Assembly: GCA_963817035.1 (NCBI GenBank)
Contig: CAWFMM010000004.1
Span: forward strand, 1,364,001 to 1,428,000
Direction of reading: 5' to 3'
Source: AC-49 sp963817035
GTDB taxonomy: Bacteria > Actinomycetota > Thermoleophilia > Solirubrobacterales > Solirubrobacteraceae
Length of the DNA: 64,000 nucleotides
The notes beneath the pieces are model-generated. The model saw only the letters and a list, made by a program, of their open reading frames with translations. It was not told where the DNA came from and did not search any database. This document shows positions 7,967 to 16,155 of this stretch, in pieces. Numbering within the stretch: the stretch's first letter is position 1; the number at the start of each line of letters is the position of its first letter. The translations under genes and the position numbers were made by a program.

Positions 7967-9249
7967 ATGCACATCGACGCCTGGCTCCCGCGCGCCGCCC
8001 GCACCGCGCCAACGAGGCCCGCGCTCGGCACGCTCACCTACGCCGAGTTGCACGACCGCGCGACGCGCGCGGCCCAGGCACTGCACGCGCGCGGCGCCGG
8101 GCCGGGCACCCGCGTGGCGATCGCGCTGCCCGCGGGGGAGGAGTTCGTCGTCGCGCTGCACGCGTGCCTGCTGCTCGGTGCGCCCGCCGTCCCCATCGAC
8201 CTGCGGGCGCCCGACCCGCCGCTGGCCGACGCTTCGATCGTCGTCGACGAGCCGCTGAGTGTCACCGGCGAGCCGCTCACCGGCGAGCCCACCCACGATC
8301 TCGACGCGCCGGCGATCGTCGTCCACACCTCCGGAACGACTGCGGCGCCGGTCGCGATCGAGCTGACGTTCGGCAACTGGCTGTGGAGCGCGCTCGGCTC
8401 CGCCGCGGCGCTCGGGACCCAGGCCCGGGACCGCTGGCTGTGCACGCTGCCGCTGTCGCATGTCGGAGGCCTGTCGATCCTCGTGCGCAGCGCGATCTAC
8501 GCGACGACCGCGGTCGTCCATGAGCGCTGGGACACCGAACGCGCGTTGGCCGAGATCGCCGCCGGCGCGACGCTCGTCTCCGTCGTCCCGACGACGCTGC
8601 GGCGCCTGCTCGACGCCGGTTTGGCCCACCCGCCGGCCCTGCGCTGCGCCCTGCTCGGCGGCGCGCCGTGCCCGCCCGATGTGCTGCGCGCCGCGACCGA
8701 CGCCGGCGTGCCGGTCGCCCAGACCTACGGCCTGACCGAGGCGTGCTCGCAGGTCACGACGGCCGCGCCCGGCGACCCGCAGCCCGACGCCGGACCGCCG
8801 CTGTTCTGCACGCGGGTCACGATCGAGCCGGACACCGGCGAGATTCTCGTCGACGTCACCGACCGTCGCGCCGCAGGCCGGGCCCGGTCCTGCGCACCGG
8901 CGACCTCGGCACGCTCGACGCCGAGGGGCGCCTGACCGTCACCGGCCGGGCCACCGACACGATCGTGACCGGCGGCGAGAACGTCGCTCCGACCACCGTC
9001 GAAGCGGTCCTCCTCGATCACCCGGCGATCGCCGACGCGCTGGTCTACGGAGCCCACGACGAACGCTGGGGGGAGGCGGTTGTCGCCACCGTCGTGCTCG
9101 CGCAGGACGCCGAGGCCGACGAGGCGGCGCTGCGCGCCCATTGCGCCGCCAAGCTCGCGCCCCACCAGGTCCCCAAGGAGATCACGTTCGCGACCGAGCT
9201 TCCTCGGACCGCGTCGGGCAAGCTCCTGCGGCGTAGGTCAGAGGGTTAG
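7967..9249 (+). pseudogene. menE: o-Succinylbenzoate-CoA ligase, two frameshifts near 8850-8890
   Basis: ANL-superfamily adenylating enzyme activating o-succinylbenzoate. N-terminal domain: P-loop-like VVHTSGTTAAPVAIELT (the usual glycine and lysine are replaced), YGLTEACSQVTT. C-terminal domain in another frame: LRTGDLGTLDAEGRLTVTGR, IVTGGENVAPTTVE and the catalytic lysine in TASGKLLRR. Between them the third frame reads PTVAPQAGPG, so two extra single bases, one before 8859 and one near 8885, explain the break and give 426 residues, a normal length. Divergent from menB. Sequencing error is the likelier cause. Confidence 0.85.
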
Positions 9250-9252
9250 AGT
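9247..9252 (+). promoter_or_regulatory. -10-like TAGAGT containing the menE stop codon
   Basis: The menE stop TAG (9247-9249) is the first half of TAGAGT; 7 nt later is the ATG of the methyltransferase gene at 9260. Same relay layout as at 10106, 20310, 25074, 45130 and 56142. Confidence 0.5.
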
Positions 9253-9259
9253 CGCCCCC

Positions 9260-10108
9260 ATGGATGACGCCGAGGAATTCCGGGCCGCGGCCCGCGAGAG
9301 CTGGGACGGTGCGGCCGCGGGCTGGGAGCGCCAGCGCGAGATCTTCCAGCGCGGCGCCGAGCCGGTCTCGCGCTGGCTGATCGACCACCTCGAGCTCTCC
9401 GACGGCGCGACCGTGCTCGAGCTCGCCGCCGGGCCGGGCGACACCGGGTTCATGGCGGCCAGGGAGATCGGGCCGATGGGGACGCTGATCTCCAGCGACT
9501 CATCGCCCGAGATGGTCGAGGTCGCCCGGCGCCGCGGTGAGCAGCTCGGTATCGCCAATGCCGAGTACCGCGTCCTCGAGGCGGAGTGGATCGACCTGTC
9601 GGCAGCCTCGGTCGACGCTGTCGTGTGCCGCTTCGGCTACATGCTGCTCGCCGATCCCGAGGCGGCGCTGCGCGACACCCGCCGGATCCTGCGCCCCGGC
9701 GGTCGGCTGACGCTTGCCGCGTGGGACGACCCGCAGGCCAACCCGATGCTCACCTCGATGACTGCCGTGCTGATCGAGCTTGGCCACCTCGAGCGCCCGG
9801 CCGAGGACGGCCCGGGTCCGTTCCGCTTCGCCGCGCCCGGGCACCTCCAGGAGCTGCTCGAGACGGCCGGCTTCGGCGACATCGAGATCGACGCCATCGA
9901 CTTCATGTTCCACTTCGCCTCGCTCGACGAGTACTTCGCGACGCAGTCGGACTGCTCGCCGAGCGCCGGTCCCCTGCTCAAGGGGCTCTCACCCGCGCAG
10001 CACACCGTGTTTCGCGACGAGCTCGACGAGGTCCTGGGGTCCTATGTGCAGTCCGATGGCAGCGTTGATCTGCCGGGGCGCACATTGGTCGCGGCGGCCG
10101 GTGCGTAA
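9260..10108 (+). CDS. Class I SAM-dependent methyltransferase
   Basis: 282 residues. The SAM-binding motif I is VLELAAGPGDTGF near residue 53, followed by an acidic residue after ISSDSSPEMVE, VVCRFGYMLL and ILRPGGRLTLAAW, a methyltransferase type 11 fold. It directly follows menE and no other menG candidate is in the window, so it could be the demethylmenaquinone methyltransferase; however it is longer than typical MenG/UbiE and lacks their signatures, so I leave the symbol empty. Start supported by TAGAGT 7 nt upstream. Confidence 0.85.
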   Translation: MDDAEEFRAAARESWDGAAAGWERQREIFQRGAEPVSRWLIDHLELSDGATVLELAAGPGDTGFMAAREIGPMGTLISSDSSPEMVEVARRRGEQLGIANAEYRVLEAEWIDLSAASVDAVVCRFGYMLLADPEAALRDTRRILRPGGRLTLAAWDDPQANPMLTSMTAVLIELGHLERPAEDGPGPFRFAAPGHLQELLETAGFGDIEIDAIDFMFHFASLDEYFATQSDCSPSAGPLLKGLSPAQHTVFRDELDEVLGSYVQSDGSVDLPGRTLVAAAGA

Positions 10109-10111
10109 ACT
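10106..10111 (+). promoter_or_regulatory. -10-like TAAACT containing the methyltransferase stop codon
   Basis: The upstream stop TAA (10106-10108) begins TAAACT, which is 9 nt before the ilvC ATG at 10121. No Shine-Dalgarno is visible before ilvC. Confidence 0.5.
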
Positions 10112-10120
10112 GGCGCCCCC

Positions 10121-11110
10121 ATGTACTACGACAACGACGCTGACCTTTCACTGCTCGACGGCAAGACCGTCGCGATCATCGGCTTTGGCTCCCAGGGCCA
10201 TGCCCATGCGCTGAACCTCAAGGACTCCGGGGTGAGCGTCATCGTCGGATTGCGCCCGGACTCGGCCTCGGTAGCCGAAGCGCAGGAGGGCGGGCTCGAG
10301 GTCGTCGGCGTCGCCGATGCCGCCTCGCGCGGCGACATCGTGATGATGCTCGTGCCCGACGAGAAGCACCGCGAGATCTACGAGGGCGAGGTCTCCGACG
10401 GCATCGCCGAGGGCAACATGCTGCTCTTCGGCCACGGCTTCTCGGTCCACTACGACGAGGTCCAGGTGCCCTCGGGCGTCGATGTCGGCCTCGTCGCTCC
10501 CAAGGGCCCCGGTCACCTTGTGCGCCGCCAGTACCTCGAGGGCTCCGGCGTCCCCGGACTGATCGCGATCGAGCAGGACGCGACCGGCAACGCCACGGCG
10601 CTCGCGCTCGCCTACGCCCGCGGCATCGGCTGCACCCGGGGCGGCGTGATCGAGACGACGTTCAAGGACGAGACCGAGACCGATCTGTTCGGCGAGCAGG
10701 CCGTGCTCTGCGGCGGGGCCAGCGCGCTCGTCCAGGCTGGCTTCGAGACGCTCGTCGAGGCCGGCTACGACCCGCAGATGGCGTACTTCGAGTGCCTGCA
10801 CGAGCTCAAGCTGATCGTCGATCTCATGTACGAGAAGGGGCTGGCGGGGATGCGGTACTCGATCTCCAATACGGCCGAGTACGGTGACTACACCCGCGGC
10901 TCCCGCGTCATCGACGAGAACGTCCGCGCCGAGATGAAGAAGATCCTCACCGAGATCCAGAACGGGGATTTCGCGCGCGAATGGATCGCCGAGAACCGGG
11001 CGGGCCAGGAGAACTTCCAGCGTATGCGCGCTGAGCAGGCCGACACCGAGCTCGAGTCCACGGGCAAGGAGTTGCGCTCGCACATGGACTGGATCCAGAC
11101 CGAGTTCTGA
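10121..11110 (+). CDS. ilvC: Ketol-acid reductoisomerase, class I
   Basis: NADPH-dependent second step of valine/isoleucine synthesis. 329 residues, the short class I form. Rossmann motif GFGSQGHAHALNL, specificity loop GLRPDSAS, VAPKGPGHLVRRQY, metal site around DLFGEQAVLCGG and ECLHELKLIVDLMYEKG. Unusually, ilvBN is not next to it; instead serC and serA follow, so it heads an ilvC-serC-serA transcription unit. Confidence 0.96.
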   Translation: MYYDNDADLSLLDGKTVAIIGFGSQGHAHALNLKDSGVSVIVGLRPDSASVAEAQEGGLEVVGVADAASRGDIVMMLVPDEKHREIYEGEVSDGIAEGNMLLFGHGFSVHYDEVQVPSGVDVGLVAPKGPGHLVRRQYLEGSGVPGLIAIEQDATGNATALALAYARGIGCTRGGVIETTFKDETETDLFGEQAVLCGGASALVQAGFETLVEAGYDPQMAYFECLHELKLIVDLMYEKGLAGMRYSISNTAEYGDYTRGSRVIDENVRAEMKKILTEIQNGDFAREWIAENRAGQENFQRMRAEQADTELESTGKELRSHMDWIQTEF

Positions 11111-11118
11111 CCGCGCCC

Positions 11119-12243
11119 ATGGCCGGCAACGAGACACTCACGCTCGAGATTCCCCGCGAGCTGCGGCCGGTCGACGGTCGCTTCGGCTGCGGGCCCTCCA
11201 AGGTCCGCCCCGAACAGCTCCGGGCGCTCGCGGCGGCCGGGGACATCATGGGCACCTCGCACCGCCAGAAGCCCGTTCGCGCCGTGGTCGGCGAGATCCG
11301 CGCGAATCTCGGCGACCTGCTCGGCTCGCCCGACGGTTACGAGGTCGTGCTCGGCAACGGCGGTACGACCGCGTTCTGGGACGCCGCCGCGCTCGGCCTG
11401 ATCCGGCAGCGCGCGCTGCACCTGACGTTCGGCGAGTTCTCGGCCAAGTTCGCCGGCGTGACCGCCGGCGCGCCGTTCCTCGCCGACCCGATCGTCGTCG
11501 CGGCCGAGCCCGGCGAGGTTCCGGTGCCGCGGGGCGACCCGTCGGTCGACGCGATCGCGTGGGCCCACAACGAGACGTCGACCGGCGCGATGCTCGATGT
11601 GCGACGCCCGGACGACGCCGGCGACGCGCTTGTCCTGGTTGACGCGACGTCGGGCGCCGGCGGCCTGCCGCTCGACGCCTCCCAGGCCGACGTCTACTAC
11701 TTCGCCCCGCAGAAGTGCTTCGCCGGCGACGGCGGGCTGTGGCTGGCGCTCTGCAGCCCGGCCGCGGTTGCCCGGATCGAGCAGATCGGTGACACCGATC
11801 GCTGGATCCCTGAGTCGCTGTCGCTCACGACGGCGCTCGACAACTCGCGCAAGGACCAGACGTACAACACCCCCGCGCTCGGCACCCTGCTGCTGCTCGC
11901 CGACCAGCTGCGCTGGATGCTCGAGAACGGCGGCCTCGAGTGGTGCGTCTCGCGCGTCAGCGAATCCTCCGGGCACCTCTACGACTGGGCTGACGCCAGC
12001 GCGTTCGCGTCGCCGTTCGTCGCGCCGGCGCATCGCTCGCTCGTCGTCGGCACGATCGACTTCTCCGATGACGTCGACGCCGCCGTGGTCGCCGCGACGC
12101 TGCGCGCCAACGGCATCGTCGACACCGAGCCCTACCGCAAGCTCGGGCGCAACCAGCTGCGGATCGGGATGTTCCCCGCCGTCGAGCCCGACGACGTGCG
12201 CGCCCTGACCGCGTGCATCGACTGGATCGTGGAGCGCCAGTGA
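11119..12243 (+). CDS. serC: Phosphoserine aminotransferase
   Basis: PLP enzyme making 3-phosphoserine. 374 residues, resembling the actinobacterial SerC type (RFGCGPSKVRPEQL, MGTSHRQKPVRAVVGEIR). The PLP lysine is in YYFAPQKCFAGDGG; substrate-binding KDQTYNTPALGTL and the C-terminal LGRNQLRIGMFP are present. Eight nt separate it from ilvC, and its TGA overlaps the serA GTG start. Confidence 0.94.
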   Translation: MAGNETLTLEIPRELRPVDGRFGCGPSKVRPEQLRALAAAGDIMGTSHRQKPVRAVVGEIRANLGDLLGSPDGYEVVLGNGGTTAFWDAAALGLIRQRALHLTFGEFSAKFAGVTAGAPFLADPIVVAAEPGEVPVPRGDPSVDAIAWAHNETSTGAMLDVRRPDDAGDALVLVDATSGAGGLPLDASQADVYYFAPQKCFAGDGGLWLALCSPAAVARIEQIGDTDRWIPESLSLTTALDNSRKDQTYNTPALGTLLLLADQLRWMLENGGLEWCVSRVSESSGHLYDWADASAFASPFVAPAHRSLVVGTIDFSDDVDAAVVAATLRANGIVDTEPYRKLGRNQLRIGMFPAVEPDDVRALTACIDWIVERQ

Positions 12244-13835
12244 CCCGCGTCCTGGTGGCCGAGAACGTCGGCGAGTCCGGCATCGCACTGCTGCGCGAGC
12301 ACTTCGACGTCGACACCGCGTTCGATCAGGACGGCTTCGATCTCGAGGAGCGGATCGGCGACTACGACGGGATCGTCATCCGCTCGGCGACGAAGCTCAA
12401 CGCCGAGCTCCTCGCCCGCGCCACGAACCTCAAGGCGATCGGCCGCGCCGGCGTCGGCGTCGACAACGTCGACGTCCCCGAGGCGACCAAACGCGGGATC
12501 ATCGTCGCCAATGCGCCGGAGTCCAACGTCGTCACCGCCGCCGAGCACACGATGGCGTTGCTGCTCTCACTGGCGCGCAACATTCCCCAGGCCCACGCGT
12601 CGCTGAGCTCCGGCAAGTGGGAGCGCTCGAAGTTCTCGGGCGTCGAGGTCATGGACAAGACGCTCGGCATCCTCGGCTTCGGCCGCATCGGCCAGCTCGT
12701 CGCGGCGCGGGCGATGGGCTTCGGCATGCGCGTCCTCGCGTTCGATCCGTACGTCGCCAGTGAGCGCTACGCCCAGCTCGGTGTCGACAAGGCCGACTCG
12801 TCCGACGACCTCTACGCACAGGCCGACTTCATCACCATCCACCTGCCCAAGACGCCGGAGACCGAGAACTGGCTCGACGCCGAGGCGTTCGCCAAGATGC
12901 GCGACGGCGTACGGATCCTCAACGTCGCCCGCGGCCCGCTGATCGACGACGACGCGCTGATCGCGGCGCTCGACAGTGGCAAGGTCGGCGGCGCGGCGAT
13001 CGACGTCTTTCGCTCCGAGCCGGTCACCGAGAGCCCGCTGTTCGGCCGTCCCAACGTGATCGTCACGCCGCACCTCGGCGCCTCGACCGCCGAGGCGACC
13101 GACCGCGCCGGCTTCCAGGCCGCCGAGCAGGTCGTGCTCGCGCTGACCACCGGCGCCGTCTCCTCGGCGGTCAACCTCCCCGCGGTCGCCGCCGAGGATC
13201 TCGAGGTGCTCGGCCCGTTCGTGCCCCTGTGCCGACGCCTCGGGCGGCTCGCCGCCGCGCTGGCCGAATCGTCGTCGATCGATCGCGTCGAGGTTCAGTT
13301 CCTGGGCCGGATCGCCGAGCGCGACACGCGCCCGCTCGCCGTCGCCGTCCTGCTCGGCGTGCTCACCGGGCGCACCGAGGACGAGGTCAACGCGGTCAAC
13401 GCCCCCTCGCTCGCCGCCGAGCGCGGCATCACGCTCGTCGAGACGAAGGACCGCGCGGTGCGCGATTTCACCGACCTCGTGCGGGTGCGGGTGGTGACCG
13501 CCGATCGCGACGAGCTCGTCGCCGGGACGATGCTCGGCCGCACCGCGCGCCAATCGCTGCTGCAGGCGTGGGGCGAGCGCTTCAACCTGCAGCTCGTCGA
13601 CTACCTGACGCTGTTGCGCTACGAGGACGTCCCGGGCATGATCGGGCGCGTCGGGACCGCGTTCGGCGAGCGCGGGATCAACATCTCCTCGGCGGCGGTC
13701 GGCTATCAGGACGCGGATGGCCAGGGAACCGCGGTGATGGTCGTGACGACCGACTCGCCCGCCCCGCAGGACCTCGTCGACGAGATCGTCGCCTCGGCGG
13801 GCTTCACCGAGGGACGCTCGGTCGTCCTGGGCTGA
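12240..13835 (+). CDS. serA: D-3-phosphoglycerate dehydrogenase with ACT domain
   Basis: First step of serine synthesis. 531 residues, the long actinobacterial form: substrate domain, NAD-binding GILGFGRIGQLVAARA, catalytic HLPKTPETENW, ILNVARGPLIDDDAL, and the His of TPHLGASTAEA; then an intervening allosteric domain and a C-terminal ACT domain (LLRYEDVPGMIGRVGTAFGE) for serine feedback. The GTG at 12240 overlaps the serC stop as GTGA; an upstream in-frame start would extend 9 residues into serC without homology. Confidence 0.95.
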   Translation: MTRVLVAENVGESGIALLREHFDVDTAFDQDGFDLEERIGDYDGIVIRSATKLNAELLARATNLKAIGRAGVGVDNVDVPEATKRGIIVANAPESNVVTAAEHTMALLLSLARNIPQAHASLSSGKWERSKFSGVEVMDKTLGILGFGRIGQLVAARAMGFGMRVLAFDPYVASERYAQLGVDKADSSDDLYAQADFITIHLPKTPETENWLDAEAFAKMRDGVRILNVARGPLIDDDALIAALDSGKVGGAAIDVFRSEPVTESPLFGRPNVIVTPHLGASTAEATDRAGFQAAEQVVLALTTGAVSSAVNLPAVAAEDLEVLGPFVPLCRRLGRLAAALAESSSIDRVEVQFLGRIAERDTRPLAVAVLLGVLTGRTEDEVNAVNAPSLAAERGITLVETKDRAVRDFTDLVRVRVVTADRDELVAGTMLGRTARQSLLQAWGERFNLQLVDYLTLLRYEDVPGMIGRVGTAFGERGINISSAAVGYQDADGQGTAVMVVTTDSPAPQDLVDEIVASAGFTEGRSVVLG

Positions 13836-13941
13836 GTTGCCGCGGTGACCTGGGGGCGCGACGCGGTCGTCTCCAGGTCTACATTCACCCGCCACCGGCG
13901 AGCTGGCCGTGGCGATCAGGCGACGCGGAACGACGTGCGCG

Positions 13942-13959
13942 CGACGACCTCGGTCGTCG
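13942..13959 (+). terminator. Hairpin downstream of serA
   Basis: CGACGACC-TC-GGTCGTCG, an 8-bp inverted repeat in the 222-bp gap between serA and the permease gene. No T-tract follows, so it is at best a terminator-like structure. The remaining gap holds no convincing gene. Confidence 0.35.
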
Positions 13960-14045
13960 TGATCGACGGGTCGGCACTGGCACAGCCGCACACGGCTCGT
14001 TCGACACGATGGACAAACGCGCTTGTTTCCTGCCGCGCCGAGTCC

Positions 14046-14051
14046 TAGGGT
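14046..14051 (+). promoter_or_regulatory. -10-like TAGGGT before the permease gene
   Basis: TAGGGT followed by 6 nt and the ATG at 14058, the leaderless-type layout. Confidence 0.45.
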
Positions 14052-14057
14052 CGGCCC

Positions 14058-15574
14058 ATGGAAGCAGCCCCCGCCCCCGCGCCCACCCGCGAAGTCGGCG
14101 AAGGGGGGTTGGCGAAGAACGCGATCACCGGGCTCTCGAGTCTCGTGATCGGCGTCGCGTCGACCGCGCCCGGCTACAGCCTCGCCGCGACACTCGGGTT
14201 CGTCACCGCCGTCGTCGGGTTCCAGGCGCCGGCGATCATGATCGTCGCGTTCATCCCGATGCTGTTCATCGCGGCGTCGTACTACTACATGAACCGCGCC
14301 GACCCGGACTGCGGCACGACGTTCTCGTGGGTGACCAAGGCGATGGGTCCGCGCGCGGGCTGGATGGGCGGCTGGGGGATCATCGCCGCCGACATCATCG
14401 TCATGGCCAACCTGGCGCAGATCGCCGGGCTGTACACGTTCCAGCTGTTCGGCAAGACCGACCCGTCGACGTTCTGGGTGACCGTGCGTCGGCGTCGCGT
14501 GGATCGTCGATCATGACCACGATCTGTTACATCGGCGTCGAGCTCTCCGCGCGCACGCAGCAGTACCTGCTCGGCGCCGAGTTCATCACGCTCGTGCTGT
14601 TCGCCGTCGTCGCGCTGGCCAAGGTCTACGCGGGCACCGCGCCCGCTGCTTCCTCGCACGTCTGCGCTCTCGTGGTTCAACCCGTTCGAGATCAGCTCGA
14701 CGAGCGCGATGGTCGACGGCGTGCTGCTGGCGGTGTTCATCTACTGGGGCTGGGACAGCGGCGTGGCGGTCAACGAGGAGACCGAGGACTCCGGGCACGG
14801 CGCCGGGCCGCGCGGCGATCATGAGCACGATCGTGCTCGTGCTGATCTACGTCGTCGTCTCGGCCGCGGCGATCGCCTTCGCCGGGCCCGCACTCGCTGA
14901 GCGCCAACTCCGACGACGTCTTCGCCGGGCTCGGCAAGGACGTCTTCGGCTCGCCGCTCGACAAGCTGCTGATCATCGCCGTGCTCACGTCGGCGTCGGC
15001 GTCGACGCAGACGACGATCCTGCCGACCGCGCGCACGTCGCTGTCGATGGCGCGGGTCAAGGCGCTGCCCGTCGATCTTCGGGACGCATCCATCCGCGGT
15101 ACCTGTCGCCGGACTTCTCGACGCTGATGATGGGCGCGCTGTCGATCGTCTGGTACGTCGGCCTGACCCTGATCAGCGACAACGTCCTCGTCGCGTCGAT
15201 CGCCGCGCTCGGCCTGATGATCGCCTTCTACTACGGCATCACCGGCTTCGCCTGCGCGATCTACTTCCGGCACGAGCTGCTGAAATCGGCGAAGAACTTC
15301 TTCTTCATCGGCGTGTGCCCGGTGGTCGGGGGGCCTGATCCTCGCCGCACTGTTCGTCAAGTCGGTGAACGACCTCGCCGACGACCACGAGTCACTACGG
15401 TACGGCGTTCGGCTTGGGCCTGGCCGCCGTCGATCGGGATCGGCGCGCTGATCCTCGGCGTCGTCCTGATGATCGCTCTGGAACGTCAAGGAGCCGGAGT
15501 TCTTCCGGCGCAAGCCTGAGGTCGCCGACCCGGCGCTGCTGGAGACCGGACCGGCCGTCGGAAGGGATTGGTGC
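14058..15574 (+). pseudogene. APC-superfamily amino-acid permease, about nine frameshifts
   Basis: Membrane transporter. Fragments of one permease occur in order in changing frames: GLAKNAITGLSSLVIGVAST to TFWVT (14058-14495); CYIGVELSARTQQYLLGAEF; MVDGVLLAVFIYWGWDSG; IVLVLIYVVVSAAAIAFAG; SDDVFAGLGKDVFGSPLDK; RYLSPDFSTLMMGALSI with FYYGITGFACAIYF; LILAALFVKSVNDLADD; IGIGALILGVVLMIAL; and NVKEPEFFRRKPEVADPA. Most joins correct as one extra base, two as one missing. The last segment stays open into the following Usp gene. Nine indels in 1.5 kb suggest a real pseudogene or a badly resolved stretch; the substrate cannot be told. Confidence 0.8.
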
Positions 15575-15577
15575 GTG

Positions 15578-15988
15578 ATGTCGCAGATCATCGTTGGATA
15601 TGACGGGTCGGACTGCGCGCGTGCTGCGCTGGACACGGCAGCCGACGTGGCCACCGCGCTGGGCGACGAGCTCGTCGTCGTGTACGCCTACGAGGTCAAC
15701 CGCATGGGGGGTGAGGTCCAGGACTACGCCAAGTCGCTCAAGGAGCGCTCCGAGGAGGTCATGGATCACGCGATCCACCAGGCCGCCGCCAAGGGCGTGA
15801 AGATCGAGACGGTGGTCGTCGAGGAACGCCCGGCCGCCGCACTCGTGCGCCTCGCCGACGAACGCGACGCGCGCCTGATCGTCGTCGGCACCCGCGGCGA
15901 GAGCCCGATCAAGGGCGCGCTCGTCGGCTCGACCCCGCACAAGCTGATCCAGCTCGCCGATCGACCCGTGGTCATCGTTCCCGCATAG
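15578..15988 (+). CDS. Universal stress protein (UspA family), ATP-binding type
   Basis: 136 residues (MSQIIVGYDGSD). The ATP-binding pattern G-x2-G-x9-G-S/T is intact in GTRGESPIKGALVGST, and the C-terminus ADRPVVIVPA is typical. The ATG at 15578 is preceded by an in-frame GTG. The permease tail is in the same frame with no intervening stop, so this domain may natively be the C-terminal part of a permease-Usp fusion, or a separate coupled gene. Confidence 0.88.
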   Translation: MSQIIVGYDGSDCARAALDTAADVATALGDELVVVYAYEVNRMGGEVQDYAKSLKERSEEVMDHAIHQAAAKGVKIETVVVEERPAAALVRLADERDARLIVVGTRGESPIKGALVGSTPHKLIQLADRPVVIVPA

Positions 15989-16009
15989 ACGCCCGACCTC
16001 AAGCGTTGA

Positions 16010-16015
16010 TACGCT
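16010..16015 (+). promoter_or_regulatory. -10-like TACGCT before the leucine leader
   Basis: TACGCT lies 9 nt before the ATG of the leader peptide at 16025, so the leuA transcript could begin at or near that ATG. Confidence 0.5.
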
Positions 16016-16024
16016 GAGCGCCGC

Positions 16025-16072
16025 ATGTCGTTCTCGCTCGACCTTCGCCTGATCCTTCTCCTCCCCCGCTAG
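16025..16072 (+). CDS. leuL: Leucine-rich leader peptide of leuA, 15 aa
   Basis: Reads MSFSLDLRLILLLPR and stops at TAG (16070-16072). Six of 15 residues are leucine and one isoleucine, with three consecutive leucine codons (CTT CTC CTC, 16055-16063) just before the stop. It lies 84 nt upstream of leuA, the first leucine-specific gene. Leucine starvation would stall ribosomes on the CTT-CTC-CTC run, the classic attenuator logic known for branched-chain leaders. Too short for standard gene callers. The stop codon falls at the loop edge of the hairpin at 16061-16078. Confidence 0.75.
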   Translation: MSFSLDLRLILLLPR

Positions 16073-16078
16073 GGGGAG
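16061..16078 (+). promoter_or_regulatory. Attenuator hairpin in the leuA leader
   Basis: CTCCCCC-GCTA-GGGGGAG, a perfect 7-bp stem with a 4-nt loop. Its 5' arm starts at the last leucine codon of the leader ORF and the ORF stop lies at the loop/3' arm, so the translating ribosome controls whether it forms. A second possible stem, GCGGC (16092-16096) with GCCGC (16105-16109), follows. The C-rich CTCCT at 16058-16062 is also complementary to AGGAG in the leuA Shine-Dalgarno (16143-16147), so control could be translational; no T-tract terminator is seen. Confidence 0.6.
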
Positions 16079-16155
16079 CAATCTGCGCGTGGCGGCCGCC
16101 TGAAGCCGCGAACCGAAGGACAGGACGGTACGAGACCTCGAAAGGAGCGAATGAC

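Noticed and set aside
9260..10108. Firm MenG/UbiE call for the methyltransferase
   Set aside because: Only the generic SAM fold is visible; position suggests but does not prove it.
14490..15480. Programmed frameshifting in the permease
   Set aside because: About nine shifts of both directions with no slippery heptamers or stimulatory structures; decay or sequencing error is simpler.
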